64,000 bases of DNA from Pseudomonadota bacterium (GTDB taxonomy: Bacteria; Desulfobacterota; Desulfovibrionia; Desulfovibrionales; Desulfovibrionaceae): NCBI GenBank assembly GCA_023419375.1, contig JAEZYD010000047.1, positions 62,001-126,000 of the forward strand. The letters are read 5' to 3'. Below, in pieces: positions 8,749-17,283 of this stretch. The notes below the pieces were generated by a model, which was not told where the DNA came from, ran no database searches, and worked only from the letters and a program-made list of their open reading frames with translations. The position numbers and the translations under genes are program-made. Numbering within the stretch: position 1 is the stretch's first letter; each line of letters starts with the position of its first letter.

Positions 8749-8781
8749 AAAAAGCCGGGCGGCATACACCACCCGGCTTTT
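8749..8781 (-). terminator. Terminator between two minus-strand genes
   Basis: AAAGCCGGG (8751-8759) and CCCGGCTTT (8772-8780) form a nine-base-pair stem with a short T run on the minus strand. It separates the vWA-OmpA gene from the lipoprotein gene downstream. Confidence 0.8.
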
Positions 8782-8815
8782 GCTTTAATTCAACTGACGC
8801 GAAGGCGCTCCGAGA

Positions 8816-9811
8816 TTACTCGAAGGACACTTCGGTGCGCCGGTTCATGGCGCGACCTTCGTCGGTCTTGTTGTCATACTTGAAGGACTTGCCGCGGCCA
8901 ATGGCGGTCATACGGCTGGAGGGGATGCCCTGCTTCACGAGGTAGTTCTTCACGGAGCTGGCGCGTTCCTGCGAAAGCTTCATGTTGTAGGCATCGGAAC
9001 CCACGAAGTCGGTCCAGCCGGAGAGAACAACGCGCTTGTTGGGGTTGTTCTTGATCAGGGTGGCGGCTTCGTTCAGGATGCCCATGGCCTTGCCGTCAAG
9101 AGCATAGGAATTGAAAGCGAAGTGCACGCCGCGCAGCACGATGACGTCTTCGTCCTTGCAGAACACGGAAAGCACAAAGCGTTCAACAGCGGCATCGCTG
9201 GTGGCCAGTTCTTCACCACGCACCACGACGGCGTTGGAGTTCAGGGCGCCGATCTTTTTGATGGTGGCTTCACCGTTGGGGGTGTCGGCCAGGGAGATCA
9301 CATGCACAACCAGGTTACGCTGGCTGGCGTACATCTGGCTCACAACCTGCACGAGGTCGGTACCACGGTTGTTGTCGCCGTCGGTCACGAGGATCAGGGC
9401 GGCGTCGCGCTTCATGCTGGAGATGAAGGGTTCATACGCCTGCAGGCCGTTACCCATGCTGGTCATGCGGCCAAAAATATCGAAGTTGCTGCTCAGCTTC
9501 TTGAGGCCAGCTGCCATGGCGGCGCGATCCCAAGGACCCTGGGCAATGATGGCGCCGTTGGGCGAAAGGGTGTGCAAGCCACCATTGTAGCTCAGAGCGG
9601 GGATAGCGGCGTTGATGCGCGTGAGCACATTTTTGGCCACAAGAATCTTGTCCTGCTTCAGCTTGTCGTTCTGCATCATCATGGAACCAGAATAGTCCAC
9701 TACGAAGTCGAAGCTCTCAATTTTCTTGTTACAAGCCGGAGCGGCCGCAGCGGCCACGGCGTAGCTCAGAACAAGAGCGGCCGCAAGAGCAAGAAGACGA
9801 AACGATTTCAT
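8816..9811 (-). CDS. Secreted von Willebrand A / OmpA-C fusion protein
   Basis: The 331-residue product has a signal peptide (MKSFRLLALAAALVLSYAVA...AAAAP) followed by a vWA domain (about 33-210) with a complete MIDAS start, D39-x-S41-x-S43 in DYSGSM, and the later acidic TDGDNN. The C-terminal part (about 215-331) is an OmpA-like peptidoglycan-binding domain: VHFAFNSYALDGKAM, WTDFVGSDAYNMKLSQERA and GRGKSFKYDNKTDEGRAMNR, RRTEVSFE. OmpA-C domains bind diaminopimelate in peptidoglycan; vWA domains bind a protein partner through a metal ion. It is therefore likely a periplasmic, wall-anchored protein with a ligand that I cannot name. The ATG at 9811 follows GGGAGG; it is monocistronic. Confidence 0.9.
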   Translation of the reverse strand: MKSFRLLALAAALVLSYAVAAAAAPACNKKIESFDFVVDYSGSMMMQNDKLKQDKILVAKNVLTRINAAIPALSYNGGLHTLSPNGAIIAQGPWDRAAMAAGLKKLSSNFDIFGRMTSMGNGLQAYEPFISSMKRDAALILVTDGDNNRGTDLVQVVSQMYASQRNLVVHVISLADTPNGEATIKKIGALNSNAVVVRGEELATSDAAVERFVLSVFCKDEDVIVLRGVHFAFNSYALDGKAMGILNEAATLIKNNPNKRVVLSGWTDFVGSDAYNMKLSQERASSVKNYLVKQGIPSSRMTAIGRGKSFKYDNKTDEGRAMNRRTEVSFE

Positions 9812-10127
9812 ACTGCCTCCCAAACGTTGTTAGTGTCGTCGATTACCGTCAACAACAGTAAATCGCGGTGTGCCCGCCACGTTACCGGCTCACTCACAGC
9901 CATAGGCCTTGGAGACGGCAACTGCCTTTCACATACCCGCGTTTAGGAAAAACCGCAAGTTGTAAATAGGAAACACTCTTTCGCTTTTTCATCACAGATC
10001 AACAACAACGTACATCCGATTTTTCCCCTTTGTCAGCAAAAATCCGGCGGCTGCCCCCCGCTCCGCCGCCGACGCTGGACAGCCCGCCGGGGCTGAGGCA
10101 TACTTTGCCAAGAACCAAGGATTTTTC
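9812..10127. other. Divergent intergenic region
   Basis: This region separates the minus-strand vWA-OmpA gene from the plus-strand cobalamin operon and should hold both promoters. No convincing promoter pair, riboswitch or coding frame is seen. An AAGGA ribosome binding site lies just upstream of 10128. Confidence 0.5.
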
Positions 10128-11090
10128 ATGCCTGCACTGACTTTTTCCAAATGGAGCCCTGGGGGCAACACCACCCTGCTTTTTCCTGACAATGGTCAGC
10201 GCCCGGCAGAACAGGCGCGTCTGGCGTCTTTGGCGCTGGATTCTTCCATGCTCGGGGGCGAACAGGCGGGATTTGTAAACCTGCCCCAGCGCAAGCTGCG
10301 TATGGCGGGCGGTGAATTTTGCGTCAATGCCAGCCGCGCCGTAGGGGCCTTGCTGGCATACACTGCCCAATATTCAGGCCCGGATCAGGGCGTGCTGGAC
10401 GGAATTGTGCCTCGCAACGGGCGAACGCCCGAAGCTGCGCCACCTTCGGAACATCCTGTCCGCTTTGATGAAATCCAGGTTTCCGGCTGGCAGACACCTG
10501 TGCGCCTGCGCACCCGGGGTTCTGCCCCGGTCTGGCAGGTGGAGGCCCTGCTGCGCCTCCCCGAATATTCCATTACTACTATAGAGAAGGGCGCGCATCT
10601 GGTGCGCCTGCCGGGCATCTGCCATCTGCTGCTCGGCGGGGCAACGCACCCCCTGCCCGATGACTGCCACGCCGTGGCCGCCCAGCTACGCCAGCAGCAC
10701 GGCCTTGATGCCGAACCTGCCGCGGGCGTCATCTGGTGGCGTGAATGTCAGGGTCTGCTGGACATGCTGCCTCTTGTGCATGTGCGCGATGCCGGAACAA
10801 CATTTCTTGAAAATGCCTGCGGTTCCGGAGCCTTGTCCCTGGCCCTGTGCCTTGCGCGCGCAGGCTCGCGCCGCTCTTTTTCCATCATGCAGCCCGCCGG
10901 TTCGGCTCTGGACGTTCGGCTCTTTGCTGAAGGCGGCCTTGACATGGCCGGCATAGACGGCCCCGTGTCGCTTGTGGCCCGCGGCAAGGTCTGGCTGCCT
11001 GATCCAGACGTCCGCCCCGGGTTGGCCCCAAATCCGGCTTCCGGAATGGCATCTAGCCTGGCATCTGGCATGTCCCCCACTATGAGCTGA
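10128..11090 (+). CDS. DapF-fold racemase/epimerase-like protein in the cobalamin operon
   Basis: This 320-residue protein resembles the diaminopimelate epimerase superfamily. Both catalytic cysteine contexts can be seen: MAGGEFCVNASRAVGALLA (Cys65, where DapF has CGNGxRC) and FLENACGSGALSLALCLA (Cys231, where DapF has ACGSG). The GGEFC form is closer, as far as I can judge by memory, to the histidine racemase CntK branch than to true DapF. These enzymes invert an alpha-carbon with a two-cysteine, cofactor-free mechanism. It is followed after 3 bases by cbiD and is clearly the first gene of a cobalamin operon, which suggests a cobalt- or corrin-related role. The C-terminal 25 residues are a Pro/Ser/Met-rich repeat (ASGMASSLASGM). 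No CntL or CntM partner is present here. Confidence 0.7.
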   Translation: MPALTFSKWSPGGNTTLLFPDNGQRPAEQARLASLALDSSMLGGEQAGFVNLPQRKLRMAGGEFCVNASRAVGALLAYTAQYSGPDQGVLDGIVPRNGRTPEAAPPSEHPVRFDEIQVSGWQTPVRLRTRGSAPVWQVEALLRLPEYSITTIEKGAHLVRLPGICHLLLGGATHPLPDDCHAVAAQLRQQHGLDAEPAAGVIWWRECQGLLDMLPLVHVRDAGTTFLENACGSGALSLALCLARAGSRRSFSIMQPAGSALDVRLFAEGGLDMAGIDGPVSLVARGKVWLPDPDVRPGLAPNPASGMASSLASGMSPTMS

Positions 11091-11093
11091 CGC

Positions 11094-12413
11094 ATGGCTG
11101 CAAAGCTTCGGGAAGGGTTCACAACCGGCAGCGCCGCAACAGGGGCAGCGCTGGCCGCACTGCACCTGTTGCGCACGGGCACGGCCCCGGATGCAGTCCG
11201 GGTGCCCCTGCCCCCCTTTGGGGCTGTTCAGGGCGCGCACAATCCGTGCAAAAACAGTGGCTGCCTGCCAGAGGCTCGGGGCTGGCTGCGCCTGAACATT
11301 GAGTGCTGCGCCGCAGGCCCTGCACCGGAACTGGATGCGGCCTGGGCCGCAGCCGAAGCCAACGCCGCAAGCGCGCTGGCCGATCCGCCGCCACCGGATA
11401 TCATTGCCATTGCCCATGCCAGCATAATCAAGGACGGCGGTGATGACCCAGACGCCACCTCAGGCGCGCGCGTAACAGCCACGGTGGTGGAGAGCGCGCT
11501 GCCGCCCATGCCTTGCCCTGCAAACCAGTTCGATGATGCGGCGCGGCAGTCCCCCGCCCATGACGCCGGGGGGGCATACCCCGACACGGCAGTTGCATAC
11601 CCCGACCACATCATTATAAAGGGAGGGCCGGGGGTGGGGCGCATCACCCTGCCGGGTTTGCCCGTGCCCATTGGTCAGGCTGCAATCAACCCGGTCCCGC
11701 GCCAGCAGATAACCTTTGCGCTGCAAGCCCGGGAGCAGGAATACGCCGCTGCCCGCCAAAGCCGCACCAGGCTGACGGTATTTGTCAGCGTACCAGATGG
11801 CGCGCGGCTAGCGCACAAGACCTTCAACCCCCGATTGGGCATTGAAGGCGGCATTTCCATATTGGGAACCCAGGGCACAGTGCGTCCGTTCAGCCACGAT
11901 GCGTGGAAGGCCACCATCGAACAGGGGCTTGCCGTGGCCCGCGCCACAGGCTGCCAATGCGCATGCCTGACCACGGGAAGGCGCTCTGAACGGCTGCTTA
12001 TGGAGCGCTACCCCGACCTGCCGGAGCGGTGCTTTGTGCAGGTGGCGGATTTTGCGCAGTTCTCCCTGCAAGCAGTGGGGAGCATGCCGTTTGAGCGTAT
12101 CATCTGGGGCTGTTTTTTTGGCAAGCTGGTCAAGCTTGCCCAAGGGCATACGTACACGCATGCCAAGGATTCCACGCTGGACATGCAGGCGCTGGCGCAG
12201 CTTGCCAGAGAGGCAGGCGCTGGCTGCGCGAATGCCATCACCCGGTGCGTAACAGCGGCTCACGCACTGGAGCTGTTGCTGACAGACAGCGCAGGCACAG
12301 AGACTATCAAGCGGGTGACGCAGCAGGCGGCGCGCACGGCGCAACTTTTTGCAGGCCGCCCCGTGAGCTTGCACCTTTTTCACACTGACGGCAGGGAATT
12401 ATTGGCGTTATGA
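11094..12413 (+). CDS. cbiD: Cobalt-precorrin-5B (C1)-methyltransferase CbiD
   Basis: CbiD methylates C1 of cobalt-precorrin-5B in the anaerobic corrin pathway. Family signatures in the 439-residue product: LREGFTTGSAATGAALAAL at the N-terminus, IIKDGGDDPDATSGARV, IIIKGGPGVGRITLPGLPVP, IGQAAINPVPRQQI, and the mid-domain GIEGGISILGTQGTVRPF and YVFVQVADF-like stretch. It is longer than the usual ~370 residues; extra sequence sits around residues 40-75 and 128-165. It overlaps the next gene by four bases (ATGA), and the preceding racemase-like gene ends 3 bases before it. Confidence 0.95.
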   Translation: MAAKLREGFTTGSAATGAALAALHLLRTGTAPDAVRVPLPPFGAVQGAHNPCKNSGCLPEARGWLRLNIECCAAGPAPELDAAWAAAEANAASALADPPPPDIIAIAHASIIKDGGDDPDATSGARVTATVVESALPPMPCPANQFDDAARQSPAHDAGGAYPDTAVAYPDHIIIKGGPGVGRITLPGLPVPIGQAAINPVPRQQITFALQAREQEYAAARQSRTRLTVFVSVPDGARLAHKTFNPRLGIEGGISILGTQGTVRPFSHDAWKATIEQGLAVARATGCQCACLTTGRRSERLLMERYPDLPERCFVQVADFAQFSLQAVGSMPFERIIWGCFFGKLVKLAQGHTYTHAKDSTLDMQALAQLAREAGAGCANAITRCVTAAHALELLLTDSAGTETIKRVTQQAARTAQLFAGRPVSLHLFHTDGRELLAL

Positions 12414-14395
12414 AACAACAGGTCTCACTGCCCGGCTTTGCCGTGCCAACCCATACGCCCGGCACACCAACACGGGACGCTGACGCAACCAACGCCGTTT
12501 CGGCCGAGGGCCTTGCCGCTGGCCCGCTGGGGACTCATGACGAGCATCCCGCTGATCAGCCCCTTACGCATGCCCCTGCCGATGTTGCTGGTCATATGGA
12601 CGCCGAAGCCGCCGCCGATCCTGCCGACGTGCCGGAATTACCTGCTGACATCTCGACAACTGTCCTAAATATCAGCACCTTTGCGGGGCTTGCCGCTCCG
12701 CACCGTGACGCCCCGATTAGCGCTGATGAAGCGCAGCCCTCCGCTGACAGCGCGGAAACAGAAACGGCAGACGCGGACGCGTCAGACAGGGATGAACCCC
12801 TCCTGCCAGATTCCGCTCCCGCAAACGCCGATGCCGCCCCAGACATGCCCGCAGAGTTGCCAGACGAATCCGCTGCAACAACAGCTACAACCACACTTGC
12901 CGCCAGTACCGCACAGGCCGAACCTGTGGCCGAGAGCGTGTCTGCAACACCTGCCGCTGCGCCCGCCAGCCCCGCCGTTGCGGGCACGTCCGAGCAGGAC
13001 GACTGGCCGCCCATGTCGGAAATGTTGCAGTCATTCTTTGTTTTTGAGCCAACGACTGTCGCGCCGGAACCCATCACCGTCATGGGTCTCGACTGCGCAC
13101 GCCCGCGAGGCCTGGCTGGCCTGGCTGAAGCCCAGCGCCAACTGGCGGAACAAGCCGATGTCATCTGCGCCGGGCGCCTGCTGCTGGAGGAATTTTCCGG
13201 CAGCAGTCTGGAATCCGGCAATACCGCAGGTGATCAGGAAAATTCTCCAGCAGCAGGCCCCGCCCTCAAGGCGCGGCTGCTGCCCCTGACAACCCCCCTG
13301 GAGCCGCTGCTCACCCGACTCAGCCAGTTGCGGGCCGCAGGGGAGCGCGTGCTTGTGCTGGCAGATGGCGACCCCCTGCTCTTTGGCATCGGCGCGACCC
13401 TTGTGCGCCGCATGGGGCCGGATGCCGTGCGCCTGCTGCCCGCTGTCAGTTCCCTGCAACAGGCTTGCGCGCGCCTTTCCCTGCCGTGGCACAAGGTTAT
13501 CTGCCTCTCCCTGCACGGGCGCGATGATTTGCGCCCTCTCAACGTGGCCTGCGGCAAAAACGCGCCGCTCTGCATCCTGACTGATGCGCGCATGTCGCCC
13601 GATGTGCTCGCCCGTCATCTGCTCGACAGAGGGGTGGACTGGTTTGATGCCCATATTTTTGAGCGCATGGGCGCTGCCGATGAATGCGTCAGCCACCTGA
13701 GCCTGGCCGATGCCGCCGGGCGGGAATTTGGCCCGGCCTGCACAATGGTGCTGATACCCATGGCTCCGGCCCGCCGCCCGCACCTTGGGCTTGACGCCGA
13801 CCAGCTCGCGGTTGACCGGGGCCTCATCAGCAAAAAGCCCGTGCGCGCCGCCGCACTGGCGCTACTGCGTATTGAAGCCGGGCATGTGGTGTGGGATCTC
13901 GGCTCCGGTTCGGGCGCTGTGGCTCTTGAAGCTTCCGTGCTGGCGCATGAAGGCCGCGTGATCGCGGTGGAACGCTCCGCCGGGCGCGCCATGGGCATTC
14001 AGGAAAACCGCCGGCGCTTTGGCGCGGCCAATGTGGAAGTACGCCTCGGGCAAGCCCCCGAATGCCTGCCCGGCCTGCCTGATCCGCAGCGGGTATTTAT
14101 CGGCGGCGGCCTTTCCGGCGATGACGGCGATGACATTTTGGGGCACGTATGCCTGCGCCTGCCCGTGGGGGGCCGCGTGGTGGTCAGTTGTGTGCTTCTG
14201 GACAGTTTCAGTCTGTGCCGCCGCTTTTTTGAAGACATGGGCTGGCCCGTGGAAATTCTGCAAATCAGCGCATCTGAGGGCAAAAGCCTTGGCGGCGACG
14301 TACATTTGGCGGCCATGAACCCCGTGTTTCTGCTCGCCGCCCAAAAACCCGCGCCTGCTCCCATTCAGTCCGGCGCACAGCCCGAAGGCAGGTAG
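12410..14395 (+). CDS. cobL: Fused CbiE-CbiT precorrin-6Y C5,15-methyltransferase with disordered N-terminus
   Basis: The 661-residue product combines two corrin methyltransferases. CbiE (about 222-460; ITVMGLDCARPRGLAGLAEA, then VLVLADGDPLLFGIG) methylates C5, and CbiT (about 468-640; DRGLISKKPVRAAALALL, motif VVWDLGSGSGAVALEAS for SAM) methylates C15 and decarboxylates. The first ~215 residues are Ala-, Asp-, Pro- and Thr-rich with no hydrophobic core and no match to either domain, so this part is probably disordered. Starting at the ATG that overlaps cbiD makes the extension part of the protein; a Met near residue 202 (MSEMLQSFFVFEPT) would give a conventional length. cbiF follows 3 bases later. 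Confidence 0.92.
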   Translation: MKQQVSLPGFAVPTHTPGTPTRDADATNAVSAEGLAAGPLGTHDEHPADQPLTHAPADVAGHMDAEAAADPADVPELPADISTTVLNISTFAGLAAPHRDAPISADEAQPSADSAETETADADASDRDEPLLPDSAPANADAAPDMPAELPDESAATTATTTLAASTAQAEPVAESVSATPAAAPASPAVAGTSEQDDWPPMSEMLQSFFVFEPTTVAPEPITVMGLDCARPRGLAGLAEAQRQLAEQADVICAGRLLLEEFSGSSLESGNTAGDQENSPAAGPALKARLLPLTTPLEPLLTRLSQLRAAGERVLVLADGDPLLFGIGATLVRRMGPDAVRLLPAVSSLQQACARLSLPWHKVICLSLHGRDDLRPLNVACGKNAPLCILTDARMSPDVLARHLLDRGVDWFDAHIFERMGAADECVSHLSLADAAGREFGPACTMVLIPMAPARRPHLGLDADQLAVDRGLISKKPVRAAALALLRIEAGHVVWDLGSGSGAVALEASVLAHEGRVIAVERSAGRAMGIQENRRRFGAANVEVRLGQAPECLPGLPDPQRVFIGGGLSGDDGDDILGHVCLRLPVGGRVVVSCVLLDSFSLCRRFFEDMGWPVEILQISASEGKSLGGDVHLAAMNPVFLLAAQKPAPAPIQSGAQPEGR

Positions 14396-14398
14396 CGC

Positions 14399-15187
14399 AT
14401 GGACAGCGCGCAGCAGACCGGAATGACGCCCGGCATCGTTACATTTGTGGGCGCTGGACCAGGCGATCCAGACCTCATGACCATCAAGGGGCGCAAGGCC
14501 ATTGAACAGGCCGCCCTCGTACTCTATGCGGGTTCGCTGGTGCCGCGCGAGGTTGTGGCCTGCGCCGCGCCCAACGCCATGGTTGTGGATTCCGCCCCGC
14601 TGAATCTTGAGCAGTGCCATGCGCTGGTGCGGGCAACCGCGCTGGAAGGCCGCTCCGTGGCCCGTGTGCATACGGGCGATCCCTCCCTGTACGGCGCGTT
14701 GCGCGAGCAGGCCGCCCTGCTGGATGCGGACGGCATTCCCTGGCGTGTGGTGCCGGGCGTTACCGCCGCCTGTGCGGCAGCGGCTGCGGCGGGCATTACC
14801 TTTACCGTGCCGGAAGTAACCCAGAGCCTCATTATCAGCCGCCTTGAGGGCCGCACCCCGGTACCGGCACGTGAGCATCTGCACCTGCTGGCCCAGCATG
14901 GGGCATCCATGGCCGTCTACCTCTCCGCAGCTTCGGCCCAGGCTCTTCAGGACGAACTCTCGCGCAGCCTGCCGCCAGAAACCCAGATTTTTTGCGCCCA
15001 TATGGTCAGCTGGCCCGAGGAACAGCTGCACTGGACAACCCTGGGCGAGCTGGCCCAGTGCATAACCCGCCACAACCTCACCCGGCAGACAGTTTTTCTT
15101 GTGCTGCCCGCAGAAAGCCGCGAGGGCGCGCCCTCACGCCTGTACGCCGCCGACTTCTCGCACGGCTACCGCGCAGCCAAAAGCTGA
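14399..15187 (+). CDS. cbiF: Precorrin-4 / cobalt-precorrin-4 C11-methyltransferase CbiF
   Basis: A 262-residue SAM-dependent tetrapyrrole methyltransferase that adds the C11 methyl group. It shows the family start IVTFVGAGPGDPDLMTIKG, the VLYAGSLVP segment, HTGDPSLYGALREQ, and the CbiF/CobM-typical GITFTVPEVTQSLIISRLEG. Length matches the family. It is the last gene of the racemase-cbiD-cbiET-cbiF operon and is followed 24 bases later by a long terminator stem. Confidence 0.95.
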   Translation: MDSAQQTGMTPGIVTFVGAGPGDPDLMTIKGRKAIEQAALVLYAGSLVPREVVACAAPNAMVVDSAPLNLEQCHALVRATALEGRSVARVHTGDPSLYGALREQAALLDADGIPWRVVPGVTAACAAAAAAGITFTVPEVTQSLIISRLEGRTPVPAREHLHLLAQHGASMAVYLSAASAQALQDELSRSLPPETQIFCAHMVSWPEEQLHWTTLGELAQCITRHNLTRQTVFLVLPAESREGAPSRLYAADFSHGYRAAKS

Positions 15188-15211
15188 TTTCATTCCGACA
15201 TACCGCCATTC

Positions 15212-15268
15212 ATATGGGATTCTGGCAGGGTACTTTCACCCATCCTGCCAGAATCCCATATCTTTTTT
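15212..15268 (+). terminator. Strong terminator of the cobalamin operon
   Basis: A perfect 18-base-pair inverted repeat (arms 15212-15229 and 15244-15261, starting ATATGGGATTCTGGC) encloses a 14-base loop and is followed by CTTTTTT. Such a long perfect stem is unusual for an ordinary terminator. Confidence 0.92.
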
Positions 15269-15527
15269 AAGCAAGCCATCCTGATACGCAATATTAGCGT
15301 GACACGTTTGCAAAATACGCAAGCATTGCTTTATTTACTACGCAACAAGAAGATTTTGTTGTGTTGAATGATTATATAAATATAATTTTAAATTGTATTT
15401 TTTTTCACAATATGTATTAAATCATGTCAGCATGAACAAAAATCTACCACTAAATATGGATTTGCAATCCATAAATCTCCCCTATTGTCTTTTTAGACAA
15501 TCATGGTTTCAAAAAAAGGAGTGATTC
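15269..15527 (+). promoter_or_regulatory. AT-rich leader and hairpin upstream of the aldehyde dehydrogenase gene
   Basis: This stretch is clearly more AT-rich than its surroundings, especially 15355-15430. Just before the gene, ATTGTCT (15484-15490) and AGACAAT (15495-15501) form a seven-base-pair hairpin around TTTT, 27 bases before the start codon. It could be an operator or an mRNA leader structure. AAAAAAAGGAG before the ATG is the ribosome binding site. No sigma-54 motif of correct spacing was found. Confidence 0.45.
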
Positions 15528-17009
15528 ATGAACAAACCGGACATTCAGGATTCGTACTCCCTTTTCATCGACGGCCAGTGGAAGCAGGCCTCCGACGGCG
15601 GCACGTTTGAAACGTTCTGCCCCGCCAATGGCGAGCGCCTGGCAACCTGCGCCGAAGCCACCAAGGAAGATGTGGACGCAGCAGTGGCTGCTGCCAACAA
15701 GGCCTGGGACGGCTGGAAAAAGATCGACCCCATTGAGCGGGCCAATATGCTGCTGAAAATTGCAGACATTATTGATGCCAACAAAGAACACCTTGCCATG
15801 GTGGAAACCCTGGACAACGGCAAGCCCATACGGGAAACCATAAATGTGGACGTTCCCTTTGCCGCCGACCACTTCCGCTATTTTGCCGGGGTGGTGCGCG
15901 CCGATGAAGGCACCGCCGTCATGCTGGACGAAAACACCATGTCTTTGGTGTTCCGCGAACCCATCGGCGTTGTAGGCCAGATTGTGCCGTGGAACTTCCC
16001 CTTCCTCATGGCGGCCTGGAAGCTGGCCCCGGTGCTTGCCGCCGGGTGCTGCACCGTGTTCAAGCCCTCCAACCACACCTCGCTTTCCGTGCTGGAACTG
16101 GCGCGGCTCATTGCAGACGTGCTGCCCAAGGGCGTGTTCAACGTCATTACCGGGCGCGGCTCCCGCTCCGGCCAGTTCATGCTCGAGCATCCTGGCTTCC
16201 GCAAGCTTGCCTTCACCGGTTCTACTGAGGTTGGGCGTCAGGTGGGCCTCGCTGCGGCAAAGCGCCTCATCCCCTCCACCCTTGAGCTGGGCGGCAAATC
16301 GGCCAACATCTACTTTCCCGATTGTCAGTGGGATCTGGCCATGGATGGCCTCCAAATGGGCATTCTGTTCAACCAGGGGCAGGTATGCTGCGCCGGGTCG
16401 CGCGTGTTTGTGCACGAGGATATTTACGACCAGTTCGTGGCAGAAGCCGTGGAACGCTTCAACCGCGTCAAGGTTGGCCTGCCGTGGGATCCCGCAACCC
16501 AGATGGGTTCGCAGATTTATGAATCACACCTCAAGGCCATTCAACTCTGCATTGAACAGGCCAAGGCGGAAGGCGCCACCGTGCTTTGCGGCGGCGAGCG
16601 CGTTACAGATGGCGAGCTTGCCAAGGGCTGCTTCATGCGTCCTACCCTGCTCGGCAACGTCACCAACAACATGCGCGTGGCGCAGGACGAAATCTTCGGC
16701 CCCGTGGCAGTCATCATCAAATTCAGGACGGAAGACGAAGTTGTGGCCATGGCCAACGACAGCCCTTACGGCCTGGGCGGCGCGGTCTGGACACGCGACA
16801 TCAACCGGGCCATGCGCATAAGCCGCGCCGTTGAAACGGGCCGCATGTGGGTGAATACCTACAACAGCATTCCGGCGGGCGCTCCCTTTGGCGGGCACAA
16901 GGAATCGGGCATCGGGCGTGAAACGCACAAGGTCATTCTTGAGCACTACACCCAGCAGAAAAACATCCTTATCAATCTGTCGGAAAAGCCCACAGGATTC
17001 TATCCCTAA
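15528..17009 (+). CDS. NAD(P)-dependent aldehyde dehydrogenase
   Basis: A 493-residue member of the classic aldehyde dehydrogenase family, which oxidises aldehydes to acids. The general-base glutamate is in STLELGGKSA (Glu253) and the nucleophile is Cys287 in FNQGQVCCAGSR. The cofactor-binding segments PWNFPFL, FKPSNHTSLSVLELA and FTGSTEVG are intact, as are EIFGPV and NSIPAGAPFGGHKESGIGRE. It stands alone between two terminators. The aldehyde substrate cannot be told from the sequence; acetaldehyde formed in ethanol metabolism is a reasonable guess for this kind of organism. Confidence 0.92.
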   Translation: MNKPDIQDSYSLFIDGQWKQASDGGTFETFCPANGERLATCAEATKEDVDAAVAAANKAWDGWKKIDPIERANMLLKIADIIDANKEHLAMVETLDNGKPIRETINVDVPFAADHFRYFAGVVRADEGTAVMLDENTMSLVFREPIGVVGQIVPWNFPFLMAAWKLAPVLAAGCCTVFKPSNHTSLSVLELARLIADVLPKGVFNVITGRGSRSGQFMLEHPGFRKLAFTGSTEVGRQVGLAAAKRLIPSTLELGGKSANIYFPDCQWDLAMDGLQMGILFNQGQVCCAGSRVFVHEDIYDQFVAEAVERFNRVKVGLPWDPATQMGSQIYESHLKAIQLCIEQAKAEGATVLCGGERVTDGELAKGCFMRPTLLGNVTNNMRVAQDEIFGPVAVIIKFRTEDEVVAMANDSPYGLGGAVWTRDINRAMRISRAVETGRMWVNTYNSIPAGAPFGGHKESGIGRETHKVILEHYTQQKNILINLSEKPTGFYP

Positions 17010-17055
17010 GCAAGCACACCTGAAGCAAACGCTCTGGCGGTTGCCGACGTATCAG

Positions 17056-17079
17056 AACGGCCCCGGAAGGGGCCGTTTT
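17056..17079 (+). terminator. Terminator of the aldehyde dehydrogenase gene
   Basis: AACGGCCCC and GGGGCCGTT form a stem around GGAA, followed by TTTT. It lies about 45 bases past the stop codon. Confidence 0.88.
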
Positions 17080-17094
17080 CACTAGTCAATATAA

Positions 17095-17191
17095 GGTGCT
17101 GCCGCTGCACGACAGCACGAGAGGCGGGCTATCACTGCCTCCAGTAGTGGTGGCGCATAAAACGCGAGAGGCAGAGGCCCCACGCCCCCGC
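17095..17191. repeat. 97-bp direct repeat, copy 1
   Basis: This stretch is about 97% identical to 17284-17380, with one substitution and two single-base indels. It begins with a hairpin, GTGCTG (17096-17101) with CAGCAC (17113-17118). Inside are a GAGGC/GCCTC pair and a GAGAGGC motif. No coding frame is supported. Confidence 0.85.
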
Positions 17192-17283
17192 TACAAGCAC
17201 AATGCGCCGTGGCTGCGCCCGGCTAAAGGCACGAAAATATTTCGCTTTCGGCGCGGTTAAACCGCGACCGGCTCAATCTTTTC

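Noticed and set aside
9812..10127. Cobalamin riboswitch ahead of the cobalamin operon
   Set aside because: No conserved B12-box-like sequence was recognised. The region is short and shared with a divergent gene.
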